Source: Nocardia sienata NBRC 100364
Lineage (GTDB): Bacteria; Actinomycetota; Actinomycetes; Mycobacteriales; Mycobacteriaceae
Assembly (NCBI RefSeq): GCF_001613205.1
Contig: NZ_BDBX01000064.1
Location: forward strand, 1-36,294
Length of the DNA: 36,294 nt
Reading direction: 5' to 3'
The position numbers were made by a program, and so were the translations under genes. The notes under the pieces were generated by a model. That model saw only the letters and a list, made by a program, of their open reading frames with translations, did no database searches and had not been told where the DNA came from. The number at the start of each line of letters is the position of its first letter. Positions within the stretch are counted from its first letter, which is position 1. Shown here piece by piece: positions 1 to 8,474 of this stretch.

Positions 1-2
1 CC

Positions 3-1847
3 GGCGGGACCGCGGGGGCACCGGCCGGCGGCCCGATGCCGGCGCATCCCGGCCCCTGGGGTGTCCCCGCGGCCACCGCGCCGCAGCAGCCCTGGCCGGC
101 CCCACCGCCGCGGCGGCCGCACAGTAGATATGCCGGCGCGTACCCGATCCACCGTGACCGGCCGCCGACACCGCCGCCGGTACCTCCCGGCCGCGGCCCC
201 GCCGGGCCGGCCGCACCCCGGACGCCGTGGTGGCAACGGGAAGGCGTGATCAGCCGGTTGCTCGCGGTGGCGGGGGTGGCGGTGACCCTCATCGGTGTCG
301 TGATGCTGCTGGTGCTGGCCGCCCAGGCCGGTATCTTCGGTCCGGTCCCCCGCGTCGTCGCCGGGGCGGTGTTCTCGGCGGCCCTGGTCACGGCCGGTGT
401 ACGGGTATACCGGCGCACCGGCGGCCGGGTCGGCGGAGTCGCGCTGGCCGCCACCGGTTTCGCCGGCGCCTATCTGGACGTGGTCGCGACGACCACGATC
501 TACGACTGGCTGCACCCGGTGCCGGGCTTCGCCGTCGCACTCGGTGTCGCCGCGGCCGGGGTGGGCCTGGCGGTGCAGTGGCGTTCGCAAGCGCTGGGGG
601 TTCTCGTCGTCGCGGGCGCCGCGATCCTGGCCCCGTTCGTGACCCTCGAGTTGTCGCTGCTCGCGTTCCTCATCGTGCTGCAGCTGGCCTGTGTGCCGGT
701 GCAGTACCGCTACGACTGGCCGTTCCTGCATCTGGTGCGCACGGTTCCGGCCGTACTCGCCACCCAGATCGCCGTCGTCGCCGCGGCGATCGGCACGGAT
801 GATCCCGACCGGAACGTGCTGGTGCTCGCGGCGGCTGTCGCGGTCGCCGTGGTGGGACTGACGGGCACCGTCGTCGTGGTGCGGCATCGCCCCGGCGATA
901 TCGTGGCCACCCTGACCTGCGCGCTTGCCGCCACCCCGTTGCTCGCCGCGCCCGCCTTGTTCGAGCGGCCGGCCGCCACCGCGATCTCGTCGGGCTACGC
1001 CCTGGTCCTGCTGTCGCTCGCCGCGACCGCGCTGCTGCCGAAGGTGCGCGAGATGGCCCGGGTACCCGGCCATACCGCTGCCGTCGCGGCTGTCGCCGGT
1101 TCGTTCGCCCTGCTGGAGACCTGCTGGGGCGTGACCACCGAGGCAACGCTCGCCCTGGGCCTGTTCCTCGTCGCCGGCTGCTATCTGGGGATCGCGGGCC
1201 GCACCCGCAATCGGGTCGCGGCGGCGCTGGGCACCGGGTACGCCGCACTGGGCGGACTCGCCTTCCTGGCGGTCGCCGGGCCGGGCACCCTGTCCACCGA
1301 ATGGATCGCCGTGGGTGAACTGTCGGCCGGGACCGCGGCCTCGGCGATCGCCGGGCTCGGCGTGGTCGCGGTGGCGCTGTGGGGTTCGGGCCGGTTCACC
1401 GCGCCGCGGATTCCCGGCGGATCCACCGACTCCCGCGCCACCCTGCTGTGGGTCGGCGGCAGCGTCGCGGCCCTCCATCTGGTGACCGTCACGACCGTAT
1501 CGCTCGGGGTGATCTCCGGTATCGCCGACGGATTCGTCGTCGGCCACAGTATCGCCACCATCGTCTGGATGGCCGGTGCGCTGGCCGCCCTGCTGTACGG
1601 GCTGCGCCGGCTGAGCGCGGGGACGCCGACGGCCGCCAAGGTCGCACTCGGCTCCGGGCTGCTGGTCACGGCCGCCGCGCTGGCCAAGTTGTTCCTGTTC
1701 GATCTGGCCACCCTCGACGGGCTCATCCGGGTGACCGCGTTCCTGGTGGTCGGTGTGCTGTTGCTCATCGCCGGCACCCGCTACGCCCGGGCATTCGCCG
1801 AAAGCGGTGCCCGCCGCGACGATTCCGGGTCCGCCGCACCACGCTGA
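3..1847 (+). CDS. DUF2339-type polytopic membrane protein (5' end outside window)
   Basis: The frame is open from the left edge. The first ATG is at 36, but the residues before it are also Gly/Ala/Pro-rich, so the true start probably lies outside the window. About 65 residues of Pro/Ala-rich linker follow the ATG, then a Trp-Trp-Gln-Arg-Glu-Gly junction and a chain of about 14-16 hydrophobic segments running nearly to the C-terminus. A short polar tail ends the protein. This layout matches DUF2339 proteins, large bacterial inner-membrane proteins of unknown function. No catalytic motif is visible. It converges on bioA with a 65-bp gap holding hairpins. The family call rests on architecture and sequence feel, so it is fairly but not fully sure. 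Confidence 0.8.
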   Translation, partial: GGTAGAPAGGPMPAHPGPWGVPAATAPQQPWPAPPPRRPHSRYAGAYPIHRDRPPTPPPVPPGRGPAGPAAPRTPWWQREGVISRLLAVAGVAVTLIGVVMLLVLAAQAGIFGPVPRVVAGAVFSAALVTAGVRVYRRTGGRVGGVALAATGFAGAYLDVVATTTIYDWLHPVPGFAVALGVAAAGVGLAVQWRSQALGVLVVAGAAILAPFVTLELSLLAFLIVLQLACVPVQYRYDWPFLHLVRTVPAVLATQIAVVAAAIGTDDPDRNVLVLAAAVAVAVVGLTGTVVVVRHRPGDIVATLTCALAATPLLAAPALFERPAATAISSGYALVLLSLAATALLPKVREMARVPGHTAAVAAVAGSFALLETCWGVTTEATLALGLFLVAGCYLGIAGRTRNRVAAALGTGYAALGGLAFLAVAGPGTLSTEWIAVGELSAGTAASAIAGLGVVAVALWGSGRFTAPRIPGGSTDSRATLLWVGGSVAALHLVTVTTVSLGVISGIADGFVVGHSIATIVWMAGALAALLYGLRRLSAGTPTAAKVALGSGLLVTAAALAKLFLFDLATLDGLIRVTAFLVVGVLLLIAGTRYARAFAESGARRDDSGSAAPR

Positions 1848-1873
1848 TCCCCGGCTCGGGGCGCCGCCGCGAC

Positions 1874-1905
1874 CCGGCCCGGTGGCAACCCGTCACCGGG
1901 GCCGG
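1874..1905. terminator. Hairpin between convergent DUF2339 gene and bioA
   Basis: CCGGCCCGGTG at 1874-1884 pairs with CACCGGGGCCGG at 1894-1905, with one bulged base and a 9-nt loop. A smaller CCCCG/CGGGG hairpin lies at about 1851-1863. There is no U-tract, as is usual in GC-rich actinobacteria. It lies between two converging stop codons, so it could end both transcripts. Function is inferred from position. Confidence 0.5.
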
Positions 1906-1912
1906 TGCCGGC

Positions 1913-3193
1913 TCAGGTACCGGCGCGTGCCGCCGCGACCATGGCGGCGGTGACGGTCGCGAGATCGGCGTCGTCGCTGATATAGGGCGGCATCGCGTAG
2001 ATCAAGTTGCGGAACGGCCTGATCCAGGCGCCCGTGGCCACGGCGGCCGCGGTGGCCGCGGGCATATCCACCGGCCGATCCAGCTCGATCACGCCGATAC
2101 CCCCCAGCACCCGTACCTCGGCCACCCCCGGCATCTCCCGCGCCGGAGCCAGCCCCGTGCGCAGGCCGGCGCCGATCCGGGCCACCTCCGCCTGCCAGTC
2201 GCGCGCGAGCAGCAGTTCCACCGACGCGACCGCGACGGCACAGGCCAGCGGGTTGCCCATGAATGTCGGGCCGTGCATGAGACCCCCGTGCGCGGCGCTG
2301 ACGGACTCGGCGATCTCGCTCGTGCACAGTGCGGCGGCGAGTGTCAGATACCCGCCGGTGAGCGCTTTGCCCACACACATGACATCGGGGGCGACCCGCG
2401 CCTGCTCGGCGGCGAAAAGCGTCCCGGTCCGCCCGAACCCGGTGGCGATCTCGTCGAACACCAGCAGCACCCCGTGCTCGTCGCACAACCGGCGCAGGTC
2501 GGCCAGATAACGGGGATCGTGCCAGCGCATTCCACCCGCGCCCTGGACCACCGGTTCCACCACGATCGCGGCCAGCTCGCACGCGTGCCGTGCGACGGCT
2601 TGTTCCAACTCCCGCACGTACTCGTCGCGATAGTCCCGAGGTGGCGCGGAGACGAAGCGCTGTTCGGCCAGGACATCGGTCCACAGCGCGTGCATACCGC
2701 CCTCCGGGTCGCATACGCTCATCGGCGTGAAGGTGTCGCCGTGATATCCGCCGCGCCAGGTCAGCAGGCGGCGCTTTTCCGGGCGCCCCACCGACCGCCA
2801 GTACTGCAGGCACATCTTCACCGCGACCTCCACCGAAACCGAACCGGAATCGCAGAGGAACACCCGGTCCAGCCCGTCGGGAGTGTGCCGTACCAGTAGC
2901 TCGCACAACCGGGCCGCCGGTTCGTGGGTGAGCCCGCCGAACATCACATGGCTCATCCGGCGCGACTGGGCCACCAGGGCTTCGTCGAGGACGGGATGGC
3001 GGTAGCCGTGCACCGCGGCCCACCACGAACTCATCCCGTCCACCAATTCGCGGCCGTCGGCCAGCGTCAGCCGGGTTCCCGCCGCCGCGGTGACGACCAG
3101 TGGTTCGGTGGTGGGCGGGAAGCCGCCGTAGGGATGCCACGCGTAGCGCGCGTCGAGGTCGGATATCTGCGCGGCGGTGAGTGCTGCGGGCAC
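1913..3193 (-). CDS. bioA: Adenosylmethionine-8-amino-7-oxononanoate aminotransferase (BioA, biotin synthesis)
   Basis: PLP-dependent class III aminotransferase that makes 7,8-diaminopelargonic acid from KAPA using S-adenosylmethionine, the antepenultimate step of biotin synthesis. Visible landmarks: DARYAWHPY with Tyr17 near the N-terminus, the GMSSWWAA segment (residues 53-60), RGGYHGDT with Tyr150, FDEIATGFGRTG with the cofactor Asp247, and the Schiff-base Lys276 in VGKALTGG. The length, 426 residues, is normal. The start is GTG with an AGAGGA-like ribosome-binding site 6-7 bases upstream. A TTGAAC-ACC-GTTCAA palindrome lies 47 bp upstream and is the likely BioQ operator. bioF, bioD and bioB are not next to it: downstream is a convergent membrane-protein gene, so bioA seems to be transcribed alone, unlike the bioA-bioF-bioD order of mycobacteria. 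Confidence 0.96.
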   Translation of the reverse strand: MPAALTAAQISDLDARYAWHPYGGFPPTTEPLVVTAAAGTRLTLADGRELVDGMSSWWAAVHGYRHPVLDEALVAQSRRMSHVMFGGLTHEPAARLCELLVRHTPDGLDRVFLCDSGSVSVEVAVKMCLQYWRSVGRPEKRRLLTWRGGYHGDTFTPMSVCDPEGGMHALWTDVLAEQRFVSAPPRDYRDEYVRELEQAVARHACELAAIVVEPVVQGAGGMRWHDPRYLADLRRLCDEHGVLLVFDEIATGFGRTGTLFAAEQARVAPDVMCVGKALTGGYLTLAAALCTSEIAESVSAAHGGLMHGPTFMGNPLACAVAVASVELLLARDWQAEVARIGAGLRTGLAPAREMPGVAEVRVLGGIGVIELDRPVDMPAATAAAVATGAWIRPFRNLIYAMPPYISDDADLATVTAAMVAAARAGT

Positions 3194-3239
3194 GGCGATC
3201 CTCTACGTCGTAGCGCGGCCGCGGCCGGCCGCACGAACC

Positions 3240-3254
3240 TTGAACACCGTTCAA
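3240..3254. promoter_or_regulatory. BioQ-type operator upstream of bioA
   Basis: A perfect inverted repeat, TTGAAC-ACC-GTTCAA, lies 47 bp upstream of the bioA start. The core TGAACACCGTTCA at 3241-3253 agrees, as far as I recall, with the palindrome bound by BioQ, the TetR-family biotin repressor of mycobacteria and corynebacteria. The palindrome is seen directly; the protein that binds it is inferred, and no bioQ gene lies in this window. Confidence 0.82.
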
Positions 3255-3401
3255 GTTAGCAACCCGCACCGGACGGACCCCACAGCAGGGACACATCCGG
3301 TGCGCCGGGCGCGCGCATGCACCCGACGCTCTCACAGGCGCGGCTGCCGACGAGGCCACCGGACACTCGCGCGCCCGATCGGCCGCCGACACACCGGATC
3401 G

Positions 3402-3836
3402 TCACCCCGCCCCGTCCAGCACCGCCGCCACCCGGATCAGGAGCCGCCGCAACTCCGCTGCCCCGCCCTCCCCCACATCCGCCCGAATCCGATCCTCGAT
3501 CCGCGCGATGCGCTCGCCGGCCAGTTCCAGCGCCGCGAGCCCGGGCTCGGTGCACACCACCCGCCGGGCCCGCCGGTCCTGCGGATCGACCTGCCGGCGG
3601 ACCAGACCGGCCCGCTCCAGCTCACCCACCAGTTCACCCATCGACTGCTGGGTCATCCCGGCGGCCGCCGCCAATTCCCCCACCCGCGACCCCGCCGGAT
3701 CCAGATAACGGAACACCGCATAGTGCGCGGGACGCAACGGCGCGGCCAACCGCGTACGCAATTCGTCGTTCAGCTCCGCTTCGACGGCCCGGGCGGCCAG
3801 GGTGAGCAGCTTCAGCAGCGACGGGGTCGTTGACAT
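3402..3836 (-). CDS. MarR-family transcriptional regulator
   Basis: A 144-residue winged-helix protein of normal MarR size. Helices at both ends would form the dimer interface. The HTH lies at about residues 48-80 (VGELAAAAGMTQQSMGELV, then LERAGLVRRQ), followed by a wing with the typical DPQDRRARRVVCTEPG pattern. It is divergent from a cupin gene, with only 29 bp between the two start codons. An AAGGT-A-ACCTT palindrome in that gap is the likely operator, so the protein probably controls both itself and the cupin gene. One cysteine (in RRVVCTEPG) follows the wing; whether it senses oxidation cannot be judged. No promoter for this gene itself was resolved. The ligand is unknown. Confidence 0.9.
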   Translation of the reverse strand: MSTTPSLLKLLTLAARAVEAELNDELRTRLAAPLRPAHYAVFRYLDPAGSRVGELAAAAGMTQQSMGELVGELERAGLVRRQVDPQDRRARRVVCTEPGLAALELAGERIARIEDRIRADVGEGGAAELRRLLIRVAAVLDGAG

Positions 3837-3859
3837 ATTATGAAGGTAACCTTTCTAAT
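3830..3859 (+). promoter_or_regulatory. Leaderless promoter of the cupin gene with embedded operator
   Basis: TTGACA at 3830-3835 is a perfect -35 box. TCTAAT at 3854-3859 is a good -10 box, 18 bp away and ending 6 bases before the ATG at 3866, so the transcript probably begins at or next to the start codon. The palindrome AAGGT-A-ACCTT (3843-3853) sits between the two boxes, a position where a bound repressor would block RNA polymerase. The -35 box overlaps the start codon of the divergent marR gene. Confidence 0.75.
3843..3853. promoter_or_regulatory. Palindromic operator, probable MarR binding site
   Basis: A perfect 5+1+5 inverted repeat, AAGGT-A-ACCTT, is located between two divergent start codons. 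Size and position suit a MarR dimer. The binding protein is inferred from its being the adjacent regulator. Confidence 0.65.
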
Positions 3860-3865
3860 AGAGTC

Positions 3866-4423
3866 ATGCCAGACCGGGCCATCCCCTTCCGCAACGGTCA
3901 CCGTGTCACCGTGCTCGACGAGGGCACCGATGCGCACGGTCCCTATCTCCGCTTGCGCCACGAACTGCCCACCCCCGGCCGGCAGGCGGGTCCGCACTGG
4001 CATCCGGCGATCGGCGAGAGCTGGACGGTCCGGCGCGGATCACTGAGGTTCCGGGTCGACGGCCGCGAGATCGCGGCCGGCCCCGGCGATACGGTGCGCG
4101 CCCCGGCCCGCACCGTCCACGAATTCCGTAGCGTCGCACCCGATACGGTGCTCGACCACGAGATCCGCCCGCCGCTGCGGCATCTGGAGATGTTCGCGTT
4201 GTGGAGCGCCCTGGACAGAGCGGGTGCGACCACCCGCTCCGGCGTGCCGCGCAATCCACTGGCACTCGCCATGCTCTGGGAACTGCAGGACGGCTACCTC
4301 GCCGGAATACCGCCCTGGCTCCAGCGCGCGATCCTGGGACGCCTCGCCGCAATCGCCCGGCGAACCGGTTACGCACGTCGCTGGACCGGCTCGGTCGGCC
4401 GGGCCCGGGCAATCGACCAGTGA
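3866..4423 (+). CDS. Cupin-domain protein
   Basis: A 185-residue protein with a single cupin barrel at about residues 10-105. The metal-binding pattern is seen as PHWHPAIGESWTV (His44, His46, Glu51), then GPGDTVRAPARTVHEF with His85. The rest (about 106-185) is helical and ends in a basic stretch, as in actinobacterial cupin proteins of unknown role. An in-frame start at 3830 would overlap the marR start codon and the -35 box, so the ATG at 3866 is preferred. The promoter places the transcript start at that ATG. It is probably repressed by the divergent MarR protein. The enzymatic activity, if any (dioxygenase, isomerase or binding protein), cannot be told from sequence. Confidence 0.86.
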   Translation: MPDRAIPFRNGHRVTVLDEGTDAHGPYLRLRHELPTPGRQAGPHWHPAIGESWTVRRGSLRFRVDGREIAAGPGDTVRAPARTVHEFRSVAPDTVLDHEIRPPLRHLEMFALWSALDRAGATTRSGVPRNPLALAMLWELQDGYLAGIPPWLQRAILGRLAAIARRTGYARRWTGSVGRARAIDQ

Positions 4424-4465
4424 CCCTTGCCCTCCGCACGCCGCAATGGCGCTAGTGTCATGTCC

Positions 4466-4561
4466 ATGGACGCGTCCGACTCGCTGATCGAGGAAGTGAC
4501 ACCGCCGGTGGTATATCCGCGTGGCTTCCGGCCATCGGGCGCCCCCGAGCATCCGCGCTGA
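4466..4561 (+). CDS. Possible small ORF upstream of treY (31 codons)
   Basis: An open frame starts at ATG 4466 (or 4460, giving 33 residues) and ends with TGA at 4559-4561. The peptide begins MDASDSLIEEVTPP and ends with RGFRPSGAPEHPR: an acidic first half and a Pro/Arg-rich second half, with no signal peptide or membrane segment. TAGTGT at 4453-4458 ends 7 bases before ATG 4466, the spacing of a leaderless actinobacterial start. It could be a real small protein, a regulatory upstream ORF for treY (which begins 86 bp later), or chance. I do not recognise the sequence. Confidence 0.35.
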   Translation: MDASDSLIEEVTPPVVYPRGFRPSGAPEHPR

Positions 4562-4647
4562 TCCGGTCGGACCCGGCATCTCCGCGCCAGGCCACATCCG
4601 GCGTTCTTCCCCCCACCGCGCTCCTCACCGACCCCACCGAGAACCGT

Positions 4648-7050
4648 ATGCCCGCAGACCCGCCGAGCTTCCGCCGTAACCCGCGCGCCACTCCGGTCCG
4701 CAGCACCTACCGGCTTCAGCTGCGCCCGGACGGACTCACCTTCGCCCAGTCCGCGGCCATCGCGGAATACCTCCAGCAACTGGGTGTCTCGCATATCTAC
4801 CTCTCCCCGGTGATGACGGCCGCCCGCGGCTCCACCCACGGCTACGACGTCACCGACCCCACCACCGTCTCCGCCGCGCTGGGCGGTCCGCTCGGGCTCA
4901 AAGCCCTCGCCGACGAGGTGCGCAACCGCGGGATGGGCCTGATCATGGACCTGGTGCCCAACCATGTGGGAGTGGCCGATCCGCAGCAGAACCTGTGGTG
5001 GTGGCATGTGCTGCAGTACGGTCGCAAATCCCAGTTCGCGTCGTTCTTCGATATCGACTGGAGTCCGGGCAACGGCGTGGGCGGCCGGCTGGCGCTACCG
5101 GTCCTGCGCGGCGCGAACGACCCGGCCGCCCTCACCGTCGACCGGTCCGGCCCCGAACCGCTACTGGCCCTGCACGATTTGCGTTTCCCCATCGCGCCCG
5201 GCACCGACGGCGACAACGCGCTGCGGATCCACGACAAACAGCATTACCGGCTGGTGAGCTGGAAATCCGGGATCTGCGGATATCGCCGGTTCCTGTCGAT
5301 CAGTGGGCTGGCGGCGCTGCGCCAGGAGGATCCGGTGGTGTTCGAGGCCACCCATCGCGAACTCGCGGCCTGGTGCGAACACGATCTGATCGACGGCGTC
5401 CGGGTCGATCATCTCGACGGCCTCGCCAACCCGGCCGGATACCTCCAGCGCCTACGACAGCTGATCGGGCCCACCCGGCTGCTGCTGGTGGAGAAGACCC
5501 TCGCCAACCGGGAACCCCTCGACCCCACCCTGCCGATCGACGGGACCACCGGCTACGACGGCATCGCCGATTTCGGTGGGGTGCTGCTCGAACCGGCCGG
5601 GGAACAGATCCTCACCGAGTTGTCCCGCCACATCACCGGGCACGGCAGCGATCGGGTGTGGGTCGGCGAGAAGGAACACCGCATCAAGCGCGCGGTCGCG
5701 GAGAGCATCCTCGCGCCCGAGATGCGCCGCCTGGTCGCCGCGATCAAAGCCGACGCCGGCGCCGACGATTTCGACACCATGGCGCTCACCAATGCCACCA
5801 TCGAAGTGCTGTCCTTCCTGCCCGTCGCCCGGGCCGACTACACCCCGCTGTACGGGATGATCAGCGCGGTGATCGCCGAGGTGGAGAAACGCAACGCCGA
5901 ACTACGGGCGCCGCTGGCGGTCCTGGTGAGCGCGCTGATCGCCGGCGGTACCGCGTTCACCCGGTTCCATCAGGTGAGCACCGCGATCGGCGCGAAAGCC
6001 GTGGAGGACATCCTCTTCTACCGCGCGGTACGGCTGGTGGCACTCCAGGAGATCGGCGGCAACCCGGCGCGGTTCGGCCGCACCGTCAACGAATTCCATC
6101 TCGCCAACGCCTCGCGCGCGCGGCGCTGGCCCGCATCGATGACCACCCTGTCCACCCACGACACCAAACGCGGTGAAGATGTGCGGGCCCGGATCGGGGT
6201 GTTGTCCCAGGTCCCGCGGATGTGGGCCCGCGCGGTCACCCTGTGGCTCGAGAAGCTCCCCCCACCCGACGGCGCCACCGCGCTGTTCATGTTGCAGAAC
6301 ATGTTCGGGATGTGGCCGGCCGACGGGCGTCCGGCACCCTCGGTACCGGGCCTGCGCGACCGGGTCCACCGATTCGCCGAAAAGGCGATGCGCGAGTCCG
6401 GGGAGCACACCTCCTGGGAAGAACCCGACGCCGATTTCGAGAACGCGGTGCACGCCTGGCTCGACCAGGTGATCGACGGACCGGTCGGCCGCCAGCTCAC
6501 CGATCTGGCGCACGATCTGGCCCCGCACGCCTGGTCGGATTCACTGGCACAGAAGTTGTTGCAGCTGTGCGCGCCGGGGATCCCCGACATCTACCAGGGG
6601 TGCGAGGTCTGGGAGGACTCGCTGGTCGATCCCGACAATCGCCGCCCGGTCGATTTCGGGTCCCGGGGCGCGATGCTGCACACCCTCACCACGACACCGC
6701 CGCTGGACATCACCGGCGCCGCCAAGATGTGGCTGGTCGCCTACGCGCTGTGGTTGCGGCGGGAGCGTCCGGAATGTTTCGTCGGCGGCACCTACACCCC
6801 GGTGTTCGGGCACGGTGAGCACGCCGACAAACTCGTCGCCTACGCCCGGGGCCGGGTCGGCGCCGACCCGGAGATCATCGTGGCCGTCACCCGGCACAGT
6901 GTCGCGATCGGGGAAACCGGATGGGGCGACACCTGTATCGAACTCTCGGGCGGGTCCTGGACCGACCGCCTCACCGGGCATACGTTTCAGAACCGCGCCC
7001 GCACGGAGAAACTGTTCGCCCGCCTTCCGGTCGCGCTGCTCGTCCGCTGA
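4648..7050 (+). CDS. treY: Maltooligosyl trehalose synthase (TreY)
   Basis: GH13-family enzyme that converts the reducing end of a maltodextrin to a trehalosyl unit, which TreZ then releases as trehalose. Landmarks: the N-terminal STYRLQL (residues 19-25), GYDVTD, DLVPNHVG (101-108), the nucleophile region DGVRVDHLDGLANP with Asp254, the acid/base Glu282 in LLLVEKTL, and STHDTKRGEDVRAR with His504/Asp505. The C-terminal region PGIPDIYQGCE (about 642-652) is also typical. The 800-residue length is normal to slightly long. The start is an ATG with a weak GAGAA ribosome-binding site. In mycobacteria treY lies between treX and treZ; here the flanking genes are a cupin protein and a convergent amidase gene, so its partners must be elsewhere or beyond reach. 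Confidence 0.96.
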   Translation: MPADPPSFRRNPRATPVRSTYRLQLRPDGLTFAQSAAIAEYLQQLGVSHIYLSPVMTAARGSTHGYDVTDPTTVSAALGGPLGLKALADEVRNRGMGLIMDLVPNHVGVADPQQNLWWWHVLQYGRKSQFASFFDIDWSPGNGVGGRLALPVLRGANDPAALTVDRSGPEPLLALHDLRFPIAPGTDGDNALRIHDKQHYRLVSWKSGICGYRRFLSISGLAALRQEDPVVFEATHRELAAWCEHDLIDGVRVDHLDGLANPAGYLQRLRQLIGPTRLLLVEKTLANREPLDPTLPIDGTTGYDGIADFGGVLLEPAGEQILTELSRHITGHGSDRVWVGEKEHRIKRAVAESILAPEMRRLVAAIKADAGADDFDTMALTNATIEVLSFLPVARADYTPLYGMISAVIAEVEKRNAELRAPLAVLVSALIAGGTAFTRFHQVSTAIGAKAVEDILFYRAVRLVALQEIGGNPARFGRTVNEFHLANASRARRWPASMTTLSTHDTKRGEDVRARIGVLSQVPRMWARAVTLWLEKLPPPDGATALFMLQNMFGMWPADGRPAPSVPGLRDRVHRFAEKAMRESGEHTSWEEPDADFENAVHAWLDQVIDGPVGRQLTDLAHDLAPHAWSDSLAQKLLQLCAPGIPDIYQGCEVWEDSLVDPDNRRPVDFGSRGAMLHTLTTTPPLDITGAAKMWLVAYALWLRRERPECFVGGTYTPVFGHGEHADKLVAYARGRVGADPEIIVAVTRHSVAIGETGWGDTCIELSGGSWTDRLTGHTFQNRARTEKLFARLPVALLVR

Positions 7051-7061
7051 CCGCGCCGCCG

Positions 7062-8474
7062 TCAGGACCCGGTCGGCGCGGCGGCGATCCGCGGGAACGG
7101 CGCCTGCTCTTCCAACAGGAAGCCCAGTTCCAGCAGCGTGCGTTCGCCACCGTAGGGCCCGCTGAGCATGACCCCGACCGGCAGCCCGGCCTTCGTGAGC
7201 CCGGCCGGAACGGCGAGTGACGGCGACCCGGTGACATTGTTGATCGGTGTGTAGCCGACGAAATTGGTGACCCGCTCGATCGATTCGGCGAACGGCACCC
7301 CGGGATTCAAGTACCCGATCTCGGGTGTGGTGTGGGTGAGCACCGGCGAGAGCACGGCGTCATAGCGGGTGAGCACCGCGTCGTAGTCGGCGCGGGCGCG
7401 GTTCAGCCGATACAGCGCGCCCGGAGTGGCGAACAGCCGCCGGCGGAAGGCGGCGGCCAGTCCTTTGGTGAAGGTCTCCAGCCGGGCGGCGTCGAAGGAC
7501 CGGCCGTGACTCAGTTTTCCGGTCACTCCCGACATCTGCGCCAGGAATCCCCAGTACTGCAGGAAATCGGCGACGAGCTGCGCCGAGACCGGCGAGGGTA
7601 TCGGCTCGACGGTATGTCCCGCGCTCTCCAGGATCGCGGCGGTCGCGGTCACGGCGGCCAGGGTTTCGGCGTCCGGTTCCAGGCCGTTGCACGCCGTGGT
7701 CAGCAGGCCGATCCGCAGTTTCCGGGTGGCGGGCCCCTCGACGGTGCCGATGGGCGGCAGTTTCGGATTACGCCAGTAGGTTTCGACGGCGGCGTGATAG
7801 GCCGCCTGGTCGCGGACCGACCGGGACAGCACGCCCTCGGAGACGAGTTTGATCGGCAGTTGCCGTGCCTGGGCATTGTCCAGGTGCCGGAAGCGGCTGG
7901 GTTTCAGCGAGACCAGACCGGCGCAGGCCGCCGGGATACGCAGTGACCCGCCCCCGTCGTTACCGTGCGCCACCGGAACCACCCCCGCCGCCACCAGGGC
8001 GGCCGATCCGCCCGAGGAACCACCGACGGTGTACCCGGTATCCCACGGGTTGCGGGTCGGGTCGCCGCGCTCGAACTCGGTGGTGGAGGTGAAGCCGAAT
8101 TCCGGCATGGTGGTCTTGCCCAGCACCGTCACCCCGGTGCTCAGTAGTTGCGCGGTGAACCGGTCGTCCTTCCCGGCGGGATGCGCCGTGATCGCCGCGC
8201 TGCCGTGACAACTCGGTAGCCCGGCCACATCGGCGTTGTCCTTCACGAAGGCCGGCACTCCGAACCACACACCGTCTCCGGCCACGGCCGGTCGAGGTCG
8301 CGGGCAGCGGTAGGCGATCGCGTTCAACCGCGGATTCACCGCGTCGGCCCGCTCCAGGGCCGCGCGGGCCAGTTCCTCCGGACTCGTCTCACCGGCGCGA
8401 ACGAGGGCGGCGAGCGCCACCGCGTCGTGTTCGCCCAACGCGTCGTCGGTGAAGGCATGTACTCGATCGGTCAT
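7062..8474 (-). CDS. Amidase-signature hydrolase
   Basis: A 470-residue amidase-signature enzyme. The Ser-cisSer-Lys triad is complete: Lys78 in FVKDN, Ser153 in the GGSSGGS loop, and the nucleophile Ser177 in DGGGSLRIP. The full core TVGGSSGGSAALVAAGVVPVAHG is family-typical. The substrate is not predictable; relatives include aryl and aliphatic amidases, nylon-oligomer hydrolases and amino-acid amidases. It lacks the GatB partner, and the lack of a gatC/gatB context argues against GatA. The ATG at 8474 (MTDRVHAFTDD) is preferred because residues ahead of it in the longer frame from 8525 are arginine-rich and unlike the family. It converges on treY with an 11-bp gap. Confidence 0.9.
   Translation of the reverse strand: MTDRVHAFTDDALGEHDAVALAALVRAGETSPEELARAALERADAVNPRLNAIAYRCPRPRPAVAGDGVWFGVPAFVKDNADVAGLPSCHGSAAITAHPAGKDDRFTAQLLSTGVTVLGKTTMPEFGFTSTTEFERGDPTRNPWDTGYTVGGSSGGSAALVAAGVVPVAHGNDGGGSLRIPAACAGLVSLKPSRFRHLDNAQARQLPIKLVSEGVLSRSVRDQAAYHAAVETYWRNPKLPPIGTVEGPATRKLRIGLLTTACNGLEPDAETLAAVTATAAILESAGHTVEPIPSPVSAQLVADFLQYWGFLAQMSGVTGKLSHGRSFDAARLETFTKGLAAAFRRRLFATPGALYRLNRARADYDAVLTRYDAVLSPVLTHTTPEIGYLNPGVPFAESIERVTNFVGYTPINNVTGSPSLAVPAGLTKAGLPVGVMLSGPYGGERTLLELGFLLEEQAPFPRIAAAPTGS

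Noticed and set aside
1893..3392. Long minus-strand open frame of about 499 codons overlapping bioA
   Set aside because: Arginine-rich shadow of bioA in another frame; bioA has all catalytic residues.
7062..8474. GatA subunit of the amidotransferase
   Set aside because: No gatB/gatC neighbours, and the protein resembles stand-alone amidases.
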